Shown here: piece by piece, positions 28,632 through 37,512 of the stretch | Position numbering within the stretch: position 1 is the first letter of the stretch | Layout of the letters: the number at the start of each line of letters is the position of its first letter | DNA from: Gammaproteobacteria bacterium | GTDB lineage: Bacteria; Pseudomonadota; Gammaproteobacteria; SZUA-152 | DNA: 64,000 nucleotides | Direction: 5' to 3' | Assembly (NCBI GenBank): GCA_029882975.1 | Contig: JAOUJW010000006.1 | Coordinates: forward strand, 124,001 to 188,000 | The notes under the pieces: model-generated | Databases searched by the model: none | What the model was told of the DNA's origin: nothing | Seen by the model: only the letters and a program-made list of their open reading frames with translations | Made by a program: the position numbers and the translations under genes

Positions 28632-29234
28632 ATGAGAAAGGCTACTGTAATGAAAGTTATGCTAACATTGTTATTGTTGTTACCAAGCTTGGCGTTGGCT
28701 CATACCGAGGACGATGGCAACGGTTTTATTTCCGGTCTGCTACATCCCATATTTGGATATGATCATTTACTCGCCATGCTGTGCGTGGGGATTGTCAGCG
28801 CGCAGTTGGGAGGAAGGAATATATGGGTCATCCCCACACAGTTCGTGGCCTTTATGGTTCTGGGTGGTGTGCTTGGTGCTAATGCAGTGTTGTTTCCTTT
28901 TGTTGAAGTGAATATTGCCTTATCGGTTGTATTATTGGGTTTGGCTATTGTTTTTGCTAATAAAAACAGAAGCGTCATACCCATTATGTTGTTTGTTGCA
29001 TTTTTCGGTACGTCGCACGGTTATGCCCATGGAGTGGAAATGCCCGGCTCGGCCAGTCCCGTGTTTTACTCCTTCGGCTTTGTTGTCAGTACCAGCTTGA
29101 TTCATTTGTTGGGGGTCGCTATCGGCCATTTTTTCATCACCAGCCAGAAACTGCATCAGGGGTTGACTTATATTGGTGCAACGGTTTCCGCTGCCGGTGT
29201 GTTTATTTTATATAGTGCAATGGGTGCAGCTTAA
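28632..29234 (+). CDS. HupE/UreJ family membrane protein
   Basis: A 200-aa protein with a leader (basic start, MLTLLLLLPSLALA, cut before HTEDD) and about six membrane helices. The family motif HPxxGxDHLLAML is at residues 38-50, and a second His-rich stretch, SHGYAHGVE, follows. HupE/UreJ proteins are linked to nickel or cobalt uptake or to hydrogenase and urease clusters, but no such genes are nearby. AAGGAG lies 9 bases before the ATG at 28632. Its presence in a thiazoline-type cluster hints that the product or an enzyme handles a metal. The next gene starts directly after its stop. Confidence 0.88.
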   Translation: MRKATVMKVMLTLLLLLPSLALAHTEDDGNGFISGLLHPIFGYDHLLAMLCVGIVSAQLGGRNIWVIPTQFVAFMVLGGVLGANAVLFPFVEVNIALSVVLLGLAIVFANKNRSVIPIMLFVAFFGTSHGYAHGVEMPGSASPVFYSFGFVVSTSLIHLLGVAIGHFFITSQKLHQGLTYIGATVSAAGVFILYSAMGAA

Positions 29235-29235
29235 G

Positions 29236-31884
29236 ATGACAAATGTTGTTTCAATTTTGGAAAACGCACTGGGTGCATTGACCGTTGAGGTTATTAAACG
29301 GCCATTGTTAACGATATGGTTAACTCTTACCATGGTCGTTATTTTTGCCGCGGGTGCATCTCAAATCTATATTGACGTTAGCAATGAGTCATTGTTTCGG
29401 GATGATGACCCCACATTGAAACAATATCAGGCATTTCAACGGCAGTTTGGCCGGGATGATGCCGTCATTGCCGCCATTAGCTCCAAATCGGTTTTCAGTG
29501 CTGAGTTTTTCTCAAAGCTGGAATCATTGCAAAGGGACCTCGAAGCTGAGGTCCCTTTTCTGGATCTCGTTACCAGTTTGGTTAGTGTGACATCCATCAG
29601 CAGCAAAAACGGTGATGTGCTGATAGATGATCTGCGGGAATTATGGCCAACTGATGCAAATAAGTTTCCAGCTTTCAAACAGGAAATTATTAAGAATCCC
29701 TTGTACCGGAATCTGATTGTTTCCGAGGACGGTGAAACTACTTTGCTGATCATTCAGGCAAATGCGTATGCATCGGATATGGATAGTAAGGTTTCCTTCA
29801 AAGACAAAATCGTCAATCTGCATGATCGGTTTATGGATTTCATGGCAGGCCGTTCGCAGGAGAAAAAATCCCAAGCTGAGGCACCGTCGCCGAAGTCCTC
29901 CCCATCCAGGTCTCTGAGTGGTGAGTTGGACTTGGGGATGTTACCGGAAGAGGTGAAAACCGCCGGTGGTTTTGCGGGAGGCACAGAATCTGAGCAAAAA
30001 GTGTTGAAGCCCTTAACGGCGTCTCAGCTCAGCCAATACATGGATGCAGTGGAGAGAGTTATCCAGCGGCATCAATCGGAACAGTTCAACATTCGTCTGG
30101 CCGGTGGGCAGATGATTGATGCGGAACACAAAAAATCGATTCATGTGGACCTGGCAATGTTATTACCCATCGCTTTTATAGTGGTGTTTATCGTGCTCTA
30201 CATTGTGTTACGACGAATATCCGCCGTGTTGTTATCGCTGATGGTGGTTATCATGAGTTTGCTGGCAACCATCGGTTTCATGGGCTGGATAGGGTCACCT
30301 ATTACGCCGGTGGCGGTTGCGCTTCCTCCACTGTTATTGACAATTGGTGTCGGGGATTCGGTGCACCTATTGGGGTATTTTTATTCACACTTGAGTAAAA
30401 CACAGAAAGTAGAGCAGTCTATTGTGTATGCGGTGAAGCGTACCGGTGTTCCTATCGTGTTTACCACGCTCACCACAGCTGCCGGATTTATGGCGTTTGT
30501 AGTATCGGACATTAAGTCGATATCCAGTTTCGGCTTGCTTGCGGCGTTTGGTGTCAATATGGCGTTGTTAATCAGTATTACCATGGTGCCGGCAGTGTTG
30601 ATGCGCATGAAAATAACCGAAACCCCGGGTGCCTTTGAGCGCCGTTGGCATAACTACGCCCGTTTCATGACCGCCTTGACCCGCTCCAGTATGCGACGTC
30701 CCAAAACCGCTATCGTCGTTACCGTACTGTTGATCGCCGGGTCCATTCCGGGGGTGATGCAGTTGAGATTTTCTCACGACGTGCTGAGCTGGTTTCCCCA
30801 AGACAGGCCGGTAAGAGTTAACACTATCGCAGTGGATAAAGAGTTTCACGGCAGTATCCCTTTAGAGGTGGTTATTGATACCGGTACGGTAAACGGAATT
30901 TACGAACCGGAATTTATGCAAAAACTGGCTCAATTTCAGCAGTTCGCCCAAGGTTTGGAAGATGAGCATATAGACATGGGTAGAGCAACTTCCATCGTAG
31001 ATACGCTGAAACAAATCCATCTCACCATGTCCAACGGAAATCCCGCGAAGGAATTGCCGGATAATCGAAATCTGGTGGCTCAGGAACTGTTGTTATTTGA
31101 AGGCAGTGGCGCGTCGGACGTAGCCAAACTTATCGACAGTAATTTTTCCAAAGCTCGGGTTACGGTGCGCATGTCCTGGGCGGATGCCGTGAACTATGTG
31201 CCGGTTCGAAATCAGATCGAGCAAAAAGCCAAGGAGATCTTTTCCGGGACGGCCACTGTCAGCGTGACCGGTTCCATTGATCTGGTCAGCAGAAGCCTGG
31301 TGGGTGTAATGCAAAGTATGAGTTCCAGCTATCTCATTGCGGCCTCGGTTATAGCTCTGATGCTGATATTGTTGACCCGAAGCGTGCTCTACGGTCTGGT
31401 GGGCATGATTCCCAACTTTTTACCGATTATTATCACTTTAGGTATCATGGGTTACGTGGGCTATCCCATCAATATGTTTACGGTGTTGCTTGGTGGTATT
31501 GCTCTGGGGCTGGCCGTGGATGACACCTTACACTTTATGCACGGGTACCGCTATCATCGACGGGAGCGTGGCGAGAGTGTGGAAACCGGAATACTCAATA
31601 CAGTGAACATGGCCGGCCCGGCGTTACTGTTTACAACACTGGCCATTAGCCTGGGTTTTTTCCTGTTCACTATGTCCACCATGGACTCATTGTTTTACTT
31701 TGGCATATTTTTGGGGTTGACCTTGGTCAATGCGCTTATCGCAGATATCGTGTTAGTGCCCGCATTGCTGAAATTTATGGATCGTACACCGGTTTCTCAA
31801 ATAACATCGGGACAGTCGTCTATGGGTAATTCGAATCTGGCACAGGAATCGAATGCGGCCGGTATAGGGCAGAATCATCAATAG
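29236..31884 (+). CDS. MMPL/RND family exporter
   Basis: An 882-aa inner-membrane transporter of the RND superfamily, MMPL/hopanoid-exporter-like branch. A first helix lies near residues 22-42, followed by a large periplasmic loop. A block of five helices then holds GVGDSVHL, with the mid-membrane Asp used for proton coupling. A second loop and a matching helix block with GLAVDDTLHF follow. Such proteins move lipids and lipophilic products out of the inner membrane. It begins one base after the HupE stop and is followed by a LolA-like protein and an outer-membrane barrel, a common envelope-export set. A strong hairpin lies inside the gene at 29531-29558. Confidence 0.92.
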   Translation: MTNVVSILENALGALTVEVIKRPLLTIWLTLTMVVIFAAGASQIYIDVSNESLFRDDDPTLKQYQAFQRQFGRDDAVIAAISSKSVFSAEFFSKLESLQRDLEAEVPFLDLVTSLVSVTSISSKNGDVLIDDLRELWPTDANKFPAFKQEIIKNPLYRNLIVSEDGETTLLIIQANAYASDMDSKVSFKDKIVNLHDRFMDFMAGRSQEKKSQAEAPSPKSSPSRSLSGELDLGMLPEEVKTAGGFAGGTESEQKVLKPLTASQLSQYMDAVERVIQRHQSEQFNIRLAGGQMIDAEHKKSIHVDLAMLLPIAFIVVFIVLYIVLRRISAVLLSLMVVIMSLLATIGFMGWIGSPITPVAVALPPLLLTIGVGDSVHLLGYFYSHLSKTQKVEQSIVYAVKRTGVPIVFTTLTTAAGFMAFVVSDIKSISSFGLLAAFGVNMALLISITMVPAVLMRMKITETPGAFERRWHNYARFMTALTRSSMRRPKTAIVVTVLLIAGSIPGVMQLRFSHDVLSWFPQDRPVRVNTIAVDKEFHGSIPLEVVIDTGTVNGIYEPEFMQKLAQFQQFAQGLEDEHIDMGRATSIVDTLKQIHLTMSNGNPAKELPDNRNLVAQELLLFEGSGASDVAKLIDSNFSKARVTVRMSWADAVNYVPVRNQIEQKAKEIFSGTATVSVTGSIDLVSRSLVGVMQSMSSSYLIAASVIALMLILLTRSVLYGLVGMIPNFLPIIITLGIMGYVGYPINMFTVLLGGIALGLAVDDTLHFMHGYRYHRRERGESVETGILNTVNMAGPALLFTTLAISLGFFLFTMSTMDSLFYFGIFLGLTLVNALIADIVLVPALLKFMDRTPVSQITSGQSSMGNSNLAQESNAAGIGQNHQ
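29531..29558 (+). repeat. Intragenic perfect hairpin followed by a T run
   Basis: AAAGGGACCTC (29531-29541) and GAGGTCCCTTT (29548-29558) form perfect 11-base arms around a 6-base loop, with one more T and then TC after the second arm. It lies about 100 codons into the MMPL gene. The shape is like an intrinsic terminator with a short T tract. It may reduce transcription of the export genes or may be chance. Confidence 0.7.
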
Positions 31885-31899
31885 GAAAAAGGGATTATT

Positions 31900-32736
31900 A
31901 TGCTTTGCAAAGTAAATATAACGGATCTGGTAAAGTCAGGGTTTGTATTGATGACATGTTTTCTTGCGGTGAGCCTTGCTCACGCGGCTGATCCCAGCGC
32001 AGCGCAAGTAATGAAGCAAGTGGATGAAAGATATCAGGGTGATACCAGAAAGCAAAAAGGTATACTCACTCTCATCGACAAGAGTAAGAATAAGAGGGTG
32101 CGAGAGGTCCATGAATGGATGAAAAAATTTGGCAGCGACGAAAAAGTCTTTACGCGTGTGATATCGCCGTCGGAGGTAAGTGGCACCACTATTCTTTCTT
32201 ACGAATGGCAACAACGCAGCAAAGATGACGAGACCTGGCTCTATCTTCCGGAACTGCGCAAGGTAAAGCGTTTGGCCACTACGGATAAGTCCTCCTATTT
32301 CTTAGGCAGTGATTTTACCTATTCGGATCTTAGCGGTATAGACGTAGATGACTTTACTTACCGTTTCGATGCTGAGAACGCCAAAATGGCGTCACAGGGT
32401 ACCTGGGTGATAATGGCGGAGCCGGTTCAGGACCGGCTTAGCCAGGTCTTGGACGAGACCGGATACACAAAAATCAAATACTGGATAGACCAGGAGAAAA
32501 AAGTCATTGTAAAAGCCAAATACTGGCTTAAGGATGGAGGAAAAATTAAATATTTTACCGCCTCTGACCTGGTGCTAAAAGACAAAGTATGGGTGACTAC
32601 AAAGGCACAAATGGTAATGACTCAGGGTGGGCATTTGCAACATGCCAGTATATTCGAAATAAAGGATGTGGTTTTTAACAGCAGTATAAAGGATGAGATT
32701 TTTACGACTTATGCGATGGAACGACAAATTAACTAA
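31900..32736 (+). CDS. LolA-like outer-membrane lipoprotein-sorting protein
   Basis: A 278-aa periplasmic protein of the LolA/LolB-like superfamily, often annotated as outer membrane lipoprotein-sorting protein. It has a signal peptide with a hydrophobic core near residues 13-26, ending AHA-A. The mature part is an open beta-barrel pattern, including LYLPELRKVKRLATTDKS and the GSDFTYSDL segment typical of the family. Members are usually encoded beside MMPL exporters, as here, and probably carry a lipid-like substrate across the periplasm. AGGGATT before the ATG is a fair ribosome binding site. The next gene starts within its last 45 bases. Confidence 0.9.
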   Translation: MLCKVNITDLVKSGFVLMTCFLAVSLAHAADPSAAQVMKQVDERYQGDTRKQKGILTLIDKSKNKRVREVHEWMKKFGSDEKVFTRVISPSEVSGTTILSYEWQQRSKDDETWLYLPELRKVKRLATTDKSSYFLGSDFTYSDLSGIDVDDFTYRFDAENAKMASQGTWVIMAEPVQDRLSQVLDETGYTKIKYWIDQEKKVIVKAKYWLKDGGKIKYFTASDLVLKDKVWVTTKAQMVMTQGGHLQHASIFEIKDVVFNSSIKDEIFTTYAMERQIN

Positions 32737-34102
32737 TAAACGAGTAAAGACGTTCATTGGAGCGTTGCTTACAATCCCGGTCTTAGTCGTAAATACCACC
32801 GCTGTGGGCGTAGAGACTGATGCGGCAAAGACAGAAGAATTCTTCGGAATTATCGATCTTTCTGAGAACAAAGTGGTGACCGAAGCCAAGAAGAAGGAGA
32901 CGGGAGTCACCGCGGGTGAATCCTGGTCCATCAAAGGCTATGTTAAGCAACGTTACGCCTATTCTCTGGAACAGCCGGTTTCAGCGAGCACTCGCAGAGA
33001 AAGTGAGGGCTTGTCACAAGTCAGGACTGTGTTTGATGTGAGTCTGGAAGGTAAGTTGTATAACACACTGGAATACCGCCTAAATGGCTATCGCAGTGAA
33101 GACAACTACGCCACCTGGGATGACGGCTTTGAGTGGCGCGAAGCCTACATAAATTTTCCTGTAGGAAATCGTCTTTGGCTGAAAACAGGCAGGCAAATTG
33201 TCGCCTGGGGTCAATCCGATTTTACCCAGATTCTGGATCAAACCAATCCCAGGGATGTTCGTGAGTTCGGTTTGGTGGAAGCTGAGGATATTCGTATACC
33301 GGTAGCGGCCACAAAACTGAATTTTGTGGGAAACCGATGGGGTGTCGATTTGGTTTTTACTCATGAGTATCGTTCCAATCGTATGGCCGCGCAAGGAGAT
33401 GATTTTGATCCGTATGTGGTGTTACGTGGCAACTTCTATATAGATGACGGTCGAGAACCGGAATTGGATGACCCGGAGATTTTGTTTCGAAGCTTTTTTT
33501 CGTTCAGCAAGGGCGATATAAGTTTTATCTACGCCGATGTGTATGATGATAGTCCGGTCTTGCGCATCACAGGCCCGGGTCAGATGCAGCGGTACTATAA
33601 TCCCATTAAAGTCGCCGGTGTTGGTGCCAATTGGATTGAAAACCAATGGTTGTTCAAAACAGAGTTGGCGTATAAGAAGGATGTGGAAATACTTCGCAAT
33701 AATTTCGCAGGAGGCCGTGTTACTGAAACCGGAGCCAAATGGGTGGCAATGCTGGGCGCGGAGTACACAATCAACGGCGATGCCGGTTTAGCCTTGGAAT
33801 ATCTAATGGAGCAGATTCAAGACTATTCAATACAAATGCGTCCCGAGGAAAGCGAAACATCTTTTATTTTATCAGGAAGGTTTGAATATCTGCGCGATCT
33901 GGCCACCCTCACACTGGCTTGGGGGCATTGGGAGGAAGGCAAGAGCGATATATACCGGGTCACTTTCGATTACGATGTTGCTGATAACCTGGAACTGTCT
34001 GCCGGTTATCTCGTCTACCAGGCCGAAGAGCCCGGATCACTACTATACAGTTTTCGCAACAATGATCAGTTCAGCGTGGGTTTGCGTATGGGCTTGCAGT
34101 AA
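32711..34102 (+). CDS. DUF1302-like outer-membrane beta-barrel protein
   Basis: A 463-aa protein with a signal peptide (basic start, hydrophobic residues 15-30) and a long run of amphipathic beta strands ending in an aromatic/Leu-rich last strand (FSVGLRMGLQ), as expected for an outer-membrane barrel. Segments such as WREAYINFPVGNRLWLKTGRQ and AWGQSDFTQILDQTNPRD are typical of DUF1302 proteins, which are encoded beside MMPL exporters. It probably provides the outer-membrane step for the pathway product. The start overlaps the preceding gene; an ATG at 32693 is also possible. No strong ribosome binding site is seen, so translation may be coupled. Confidence 0.85.
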   Translation: MRWNDKLTNKRVKTFIGALLTIPVLVVNTTAVGVETDAAKTEEFFGIIDLSENKVVTEAKKKETGVTAGESWSIKGYVKQRYAYSLEQPVSASTRRESEGLSQVRTVFDVSLEGKLYNTLEYRLNGYRSEDNYATWDDGFEWREAYINFPVGNRLWLKTGRQIVAWGQSDFTQILDQTNPRDVREFGLVEAEDIRIPVAATKLNFVGNRWGVDLVFTHEYRSNRMAAQGDDFDPYVVLRGNFYIDDGREPELDDPEILFRSFFSFSKGDISFIYADVYDDSPVLRITGPGQMQRYYNPIKVAGVGANWIENQWLFKTELAYKKDVEILRNNFAGGRVTETGAKWVAMLGAEYTINGDAGLALEYLMEQIQDYSIQMRPEESETSFILSGRFEYLRDLATLTLAWGHWEEGKSDIYRVTFDYDVADNLELSAGYLVYQAEEPGSLLYSFRNNDQFSVGLRMGLQ

Positions 34103-34173
34103 ACGAATATAAAACAGCTTTCGGTAGAAAGACAAAGGCCGAATTCGAGGAACTTGTCATTCAGGGATAGGAT

Positions 34174-35883
34174 ATGAAATACGATTATATAATAGTGGGA
34201 GCCGGTTCTTCAGGGGCCGTATTGGCATCACGGTTAAGTCAGGACACCGGTTGTAATGTGTTGCTGGTGGAAGCCGGTAAGGACTATTCCAATACGGATG
34301 ACATGCCGGAGGAGCTGAGGGCAGCCCATGAAGCAGTCATCGGTTCGCACAACTGGCCGTTTAGAGCTCAAGTCAGGCAAGCAGCGGTCAGTGCCACTCT
34401 AAAAGGTGCAAGTGCGGTTTTTTCCGCAAGCTCAAATCAATCTCGGCTCAATATGGCCAAAGCGGCTATTAAATCCACCTTGGACCGAAATTCCTGCCTA
34501 ACTCAGTTTGTTTACCCAATGGGTAAAGTGGTTGGGGGCGGGTCCGCCATCAATGGCACCTTGGCACTCAAGGGTGCCGCAGATGATTACGATGAATGGG
34601 CTCGATTGGGTAATAGTGAATGGTCTTGGCAGCGAGTGTTGCCTTATTTAAAAAAACTGGAGCATGACCTGGATATGCAGGGGCCTGAATACGGAAACAG
34701 TGGTCCTGTTCCGGTACAGCGCACACCTTACGAGAAATTGCATGCAGTACAGAAAGAATTTTTTGACAGCTGTTGTAATCTGGGTTTTACACAGGTGGAT
34801 TTGAATCGATCTGTCCCGGGAAATGGAGTAGCCAGTATTCCCCGCAATATTTGCAACGGCCAACGCGTGTCAACGGCTGTTGCTTATTTACGCGAAGTTA
34901 GAGACCGCCCAAATCTGACTCTATTAGCGGAAACCTGCGTTAACAAACTTGTGTTTGAAGGTAACCGGGTGAGTGGCATAGAAGTCACAAATCAGGGTAT
35001 TACTCATCAGTATAGAGCAGATCGGGTGGTTTTGTGTGCAGGTACGATCAATACTCCCGCCATACTGATGCGTTCCGGTGTAGGGCCGGGCGAGATTTTG
35101 CGTTCACTGGGAATACCCATCGTCCAAGAGTCCCCCGGAGTGGGTAAGAATCTGACGGACCATCCTTCAGTAGGAATTTGGATGGTGCCCAAGGAAGGTG
35201 TGTGCAGCTTTGGAGAAGACGCACACCAAGTCATGTTGCGTTACAGTGCTCCAGGATCACAGTATCAGGATGACTTGCAGCTGTATATGGTCAATTCGGT
35301 GGATACCCGAAAAATTCCCGAATTGAACACGGCTTTGGGCAGTGATATGGGTATGTCCATTACCACGGTGTTGGGTAAGCCACTGTCCCGAGGCAGTGTG
35401 GAAATCGTCAGTACCCAACCCGATTCCAATCCGAAAATTTGCCTGAATTGTGCCGTGGAAGAATCGGACATGGAACGCTTGAAATCCGGTATAAGAAAGG
35501 CCTGGGAAATACTCAATCACTCAAAGCTGCGCAGTCACGTTCAGCGAGTGTTTGCATGGAACGATCACATTATTAATAACGACAAACTGCTGCGGGAAAC
35601 CATTTCCACGTTTGTTCGGGGTTCTTGGCATCCTGTGGGTACGGCAAAAATGGGACCGGAGAACGATCCCATGGCAGTGGTGGATCAAAAAGGAGCCGTA
35701 TACGGTTGTTCCAACCTCTATGTTGCGGATGCTTCCATCATGCCCACTATACCCAGAGTTCCGACCAATCTTAGTTGTATTATGCTGGGTGAAAAAATCA
35801 GTGATCAACTCATGCAATCAGCTCATGAAGTGGACGAGCCGGAACAGTCGCAAGCTCCACTGGTATATGCGGAATACATTTAA
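34174..35883 (+). CDS. GMC family FAD oxidoreductase, second copy
   Basis: A 569-aa flavoenzyme. YDYIIVGAGSSG binds FAD at the very N-terminus, GKVVGGGSAINGT and CAGTINTPAILMRSGVG are the family signatures, and the catalytic His lies in GSWHPVGTAKMG. It shares the family core with the enzyme at 26016 but differs throughout and has a longer segment (residues about 65-105) before the first signature. Two GMC enzymes in one cluster suggest two oxidation steps, for example on an alcohol and on a ring. AGGGATAGG before the ATG at 34174 is a good ribosome binding site. Confidence 0.92.
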   Translation: MKYDYIIVGAGSSGAVLASRLSQDTGCNVLLVEAGKDYSNTDDMPEELRAAHEAVIGSHNWPFRAQVRQAAVSATLKGASAVFSASSNQSRLNMAKAAIKSTLDRNSCLTQFVYPMGKVVGGGSAINGTLALKGAADDYDEWARLGNSEWSWQRVLPYLKKLEHDLDMQGPEYGNSGPVPVQRTPYEKLHAVQKEFFDSCCNLGFTQVDLNRSVPGNGVASIPRNICNGQRVSTAVAYLREVRDRPNLTLLAETCVNKLVFEGNRVSGIEVTNQGITHQYRADRVVLCAGTINTPAILMRSGVGPGEILRSLGIPIVQESPGVGKNLTDHPSVGIWMVPKEGVCSFGEDAHQVMLRYSAPGSQYQDDLQLYMVNSVDTRKIPELNTALGSDMGMSITTVLGKPLSRGSVEIVSTQPDSNPKICLNCAVEESDMERLKSGIRKAWEILNHSKLRSHVQRVFAWNDHIINNDKLLRETISTFVRGSWHPVGTAKMGPENDPMAVVDQKGAVYGCSNLYVADASIMPTIPRVPTNLSCIMLGEKISDQLMQSAHEVDEPEQSQAPLVYAEYI

Positions 35884-35907
35884 ACTCACGAGAACAAAAG
35901 GGATGCT

Positions 35908-36360
35908 ATGTTACTCATATTGAAATCGCTGCGTCAGACATTCATTTGGTTTGTCATATTTGTACCGTCGCTTATGGCTCAGACACTGGATACGCAAGAA
36001 CGAAACTTAACAATTCATGTCGGTAATCTTCCGGACGATACCGGTATGGTGGTGGCGCGACTATTTCGCCCCGGTGATGATATATTTAAAACACCGTTTA
36101 AAGTGATAAAGTCACACTCATTTGCGAAGCAATCCACGCTGGTTTTTCGCGACTTGGAGTTCGGTCAGTACGCAGTTGTGGTGTTTCAAGACAAGAACGC
36201 CAATGACGACCTGGATCACAATTTTCTAAACCTGCCGGCGGAGCCCATTGGTTTTTCCAACAATTTCACCTTAGGTGTCTTCTCCGGGTTCCCCAGTTTC
36301 AATAAACTCAAAGTCAATTTTGACCCGGAGCATGAGTCTTATCAAATAGATGTGCATTAG
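35908..36360 (+). CDS. DUF2141 secreted protein
   Basis: A 150-aa protein with a signal peptide (hydrophobic residues 12-23, cut after LMAQ). The segment YAVVVFQDKNANDDLDHNFL followed by PAEPIGFSNN is the DUF2141 signature. DUF2141 proteins are small periplasmic beta-sandwich proteins of unknown function, often near carotenoid-like or lipid pathways. It is the last gene of the plus-strand run that starts at the PKS, 24 bases after the second GMC gene, and probably ends the cluster. Confidence 0.85.
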   Translation: MLLILKSLRQTFIWFVIFVPSLMAQTLDTQERNLTIHVGNLPDDTGMVVARLFRPGDDIFKTPFKVIKSHSFAKQSTLVFRDLEFGQYAVVVFQDKNANDDLDHNFLNLPAEPIGFSNNFTLGVFSGFPSFNKLKVNFDPEHESYQIDVH

Positions 36361-36437
36361 AGTAGAGATTGTTGGTCGCGGGTATTTGTTGGCAACTAAG
36401 GAATGCATTAGACCTTGGGACATTCGCAGGGTTGACT

Positions 36438-36692
36438 TTATTCGTTTGGGGGCTTGCCGGTTCGTGTGGCATGATCATTGAACCCGGATAAGCGTTGCAG
36501 GATAAACTGCAATTCCTGTTCGCTGATGTTGATATATTCAAGCACCCGTCCATAGAGCATAACCGTAGGCGCATTGCGACCGCTCAACTCTTTCTGCAAC
36601 TTATGAATGCAATACAGCACTACACGTTCTTTTCGCGTCAGGCCATCGCGCACGTCAGGAATATTGTCAAAGTCGCTCGGTTTCATAGACAT
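36438..36692 (-). CDS. Small conserved-looking soluble protein
   Basis: An 84-aa minus-strand protein. Residues about 15-70 form a helical pattern with a possible helix-turn-helix (LTRKERVVLYCIHKLQKEL, then VLEYINISEQELQFILQRL). The composition looks natural and the frame lies between two plus-strand genes without overlap. A DNA-binding or regulatory role is possible but not shown. No named family was recognised. Confidence 0.6.
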   Translation of the reverse strand: MSMKPSDFDNIPDVRDGLTRKERVVLYCIHKLQKELSGRNAPTVMLYGRVLEYINISEQELQFILQRLSGFNDHATRTGKPPNE

Positions 36693-36997
36693 TCGGTTTC
36701 ATAAAAGTGTAGGGTCAGCTCCGGGGCTCGATATGCATTGATCGTGTCGTCGCCATAATAGTCCTGGCGGCGTTTTAACCGCGATGTTAACGGTAATTAA
36801 CAATAGAAAGTTAATTACCTAGCGTCAACACAATAAGAGGGTTAAAATTCACGTTCCATCGCATGTCAGCCTCATTGCGTACCAGATCCCGGAGAGAATC
36901 AATTGTGGAAATATCACGCACCATTTGTCGGTATTAGAACATCTGGAGTTTTGCTAGACTGCGACTCTATTCAACTGACCGCCGGAAAGGAATTTAT
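36693..36997. other. 305-base interval, no gene found
   Basis: The region between the small minus-strand gene and the peroxiredoxin gene should hold their divergent promoters. A GGAAAGGA ribosome binding site ends it, just before 36998. No clear promoter boxes, repeat or RNA gene could be supported. Confidence 0.4.
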
Positions 36998-37462
36998 ATG
37001 CTTCAGAAAAATCAAAATGCACCGGAATTTTGTGTTCCGAATCAACGCAATGAGACTATCTGTTTGTCCGATTTTAAAGAAGCTAAGACGGTGGTATTGT
37101 ATTTTTATCCTAAAGATGACACGCCGGGGTGTACCATTCAAGCCAATCAATTCACGCAACTGGCCGAGGAATTCGCTGCCGTTAACACGGTGGTATTGGG
37201 TGTGAGCAAAGACTCATGCGACAGTCACCAGGCATTCATTGATAAGTTTAACCTGAAAATTGACTTATTGGCAGACACCACAGGTGAGTTGTGCGAGGCA
37301 TACAATGTCTGGCAGGAAAAGGAAAAAAACGGCGAGAAGAAAATGGGAATTGTGCGATCCACTTTCGTCATCAGTCCCGAAGGCTTAATCGTAGCGGCCC
37401 AATACGGTGTCAACGCAGAAGGGCATGCGCAGCAGATTTTGGAAATGATTAAGACCTCTTAG
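36998..37462 (+). CDS. bcp: Peroxiredoxin, Bcp/PrxQ type
   Basis: A 154-aa thiol peroxidase that reduces hydrogen peroxide and organic hydroperoxides. The active site is YPKDDTPGCT with peroxidatic Cys45. In E. coli Bcp and many PrxQ proteins a resolving Cys sits five residues later. Here that position (50) is Asn. Other cysteines remain, including one in GELCEAYNVW at the place of a third E. coli Bcp cysteine, so a different resolving thiol or a 1-Cys mechanism is likely. The length is normal and a strong terminator follows. Confidence 0.93.
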   Translation: MLQKNQNAPEFCVPNQRNETICLSDFKEAKTVVLYFYPKDDTPGCTIQANQFTQLAEEFAAVNTVVLGVSKDSCDSHQAFIDKFNLKIDLLADTTGELCEAYNVWQEKEKNGEKKMGIVRSTFVISPEGLIVAAQYGVNAEGHAQQILEMIKTS

Positions 37463-37479
37463 TGGCTTGTGATGATAAA

Positions 37480-37512
37480 AAGAAGCCGGTTTTTAGCCGG
37501 CTGCTTTTTTAG
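37480..37512. terminator. Intrinsic terminator after bcp
   Basis: AGCCGG (37484-37489) pairs with CCGGCT (37497-37502) around a 7-base loop, and GCTTTTTT follows. It ends transcription of bcp. It also covers the last codons of the convergent CheW-like gene, whose stop is at 37493-37495. An A run upstream lets it work less well in the other direction. Confidence 0.8.

Noticed and set aside
28632-29234. Urease or hydrogenase accessory locus
   Set aside because: Only the HupE/UreJ protein is present; no urease or hydrogenase subunits or maturation genes occur in the window.
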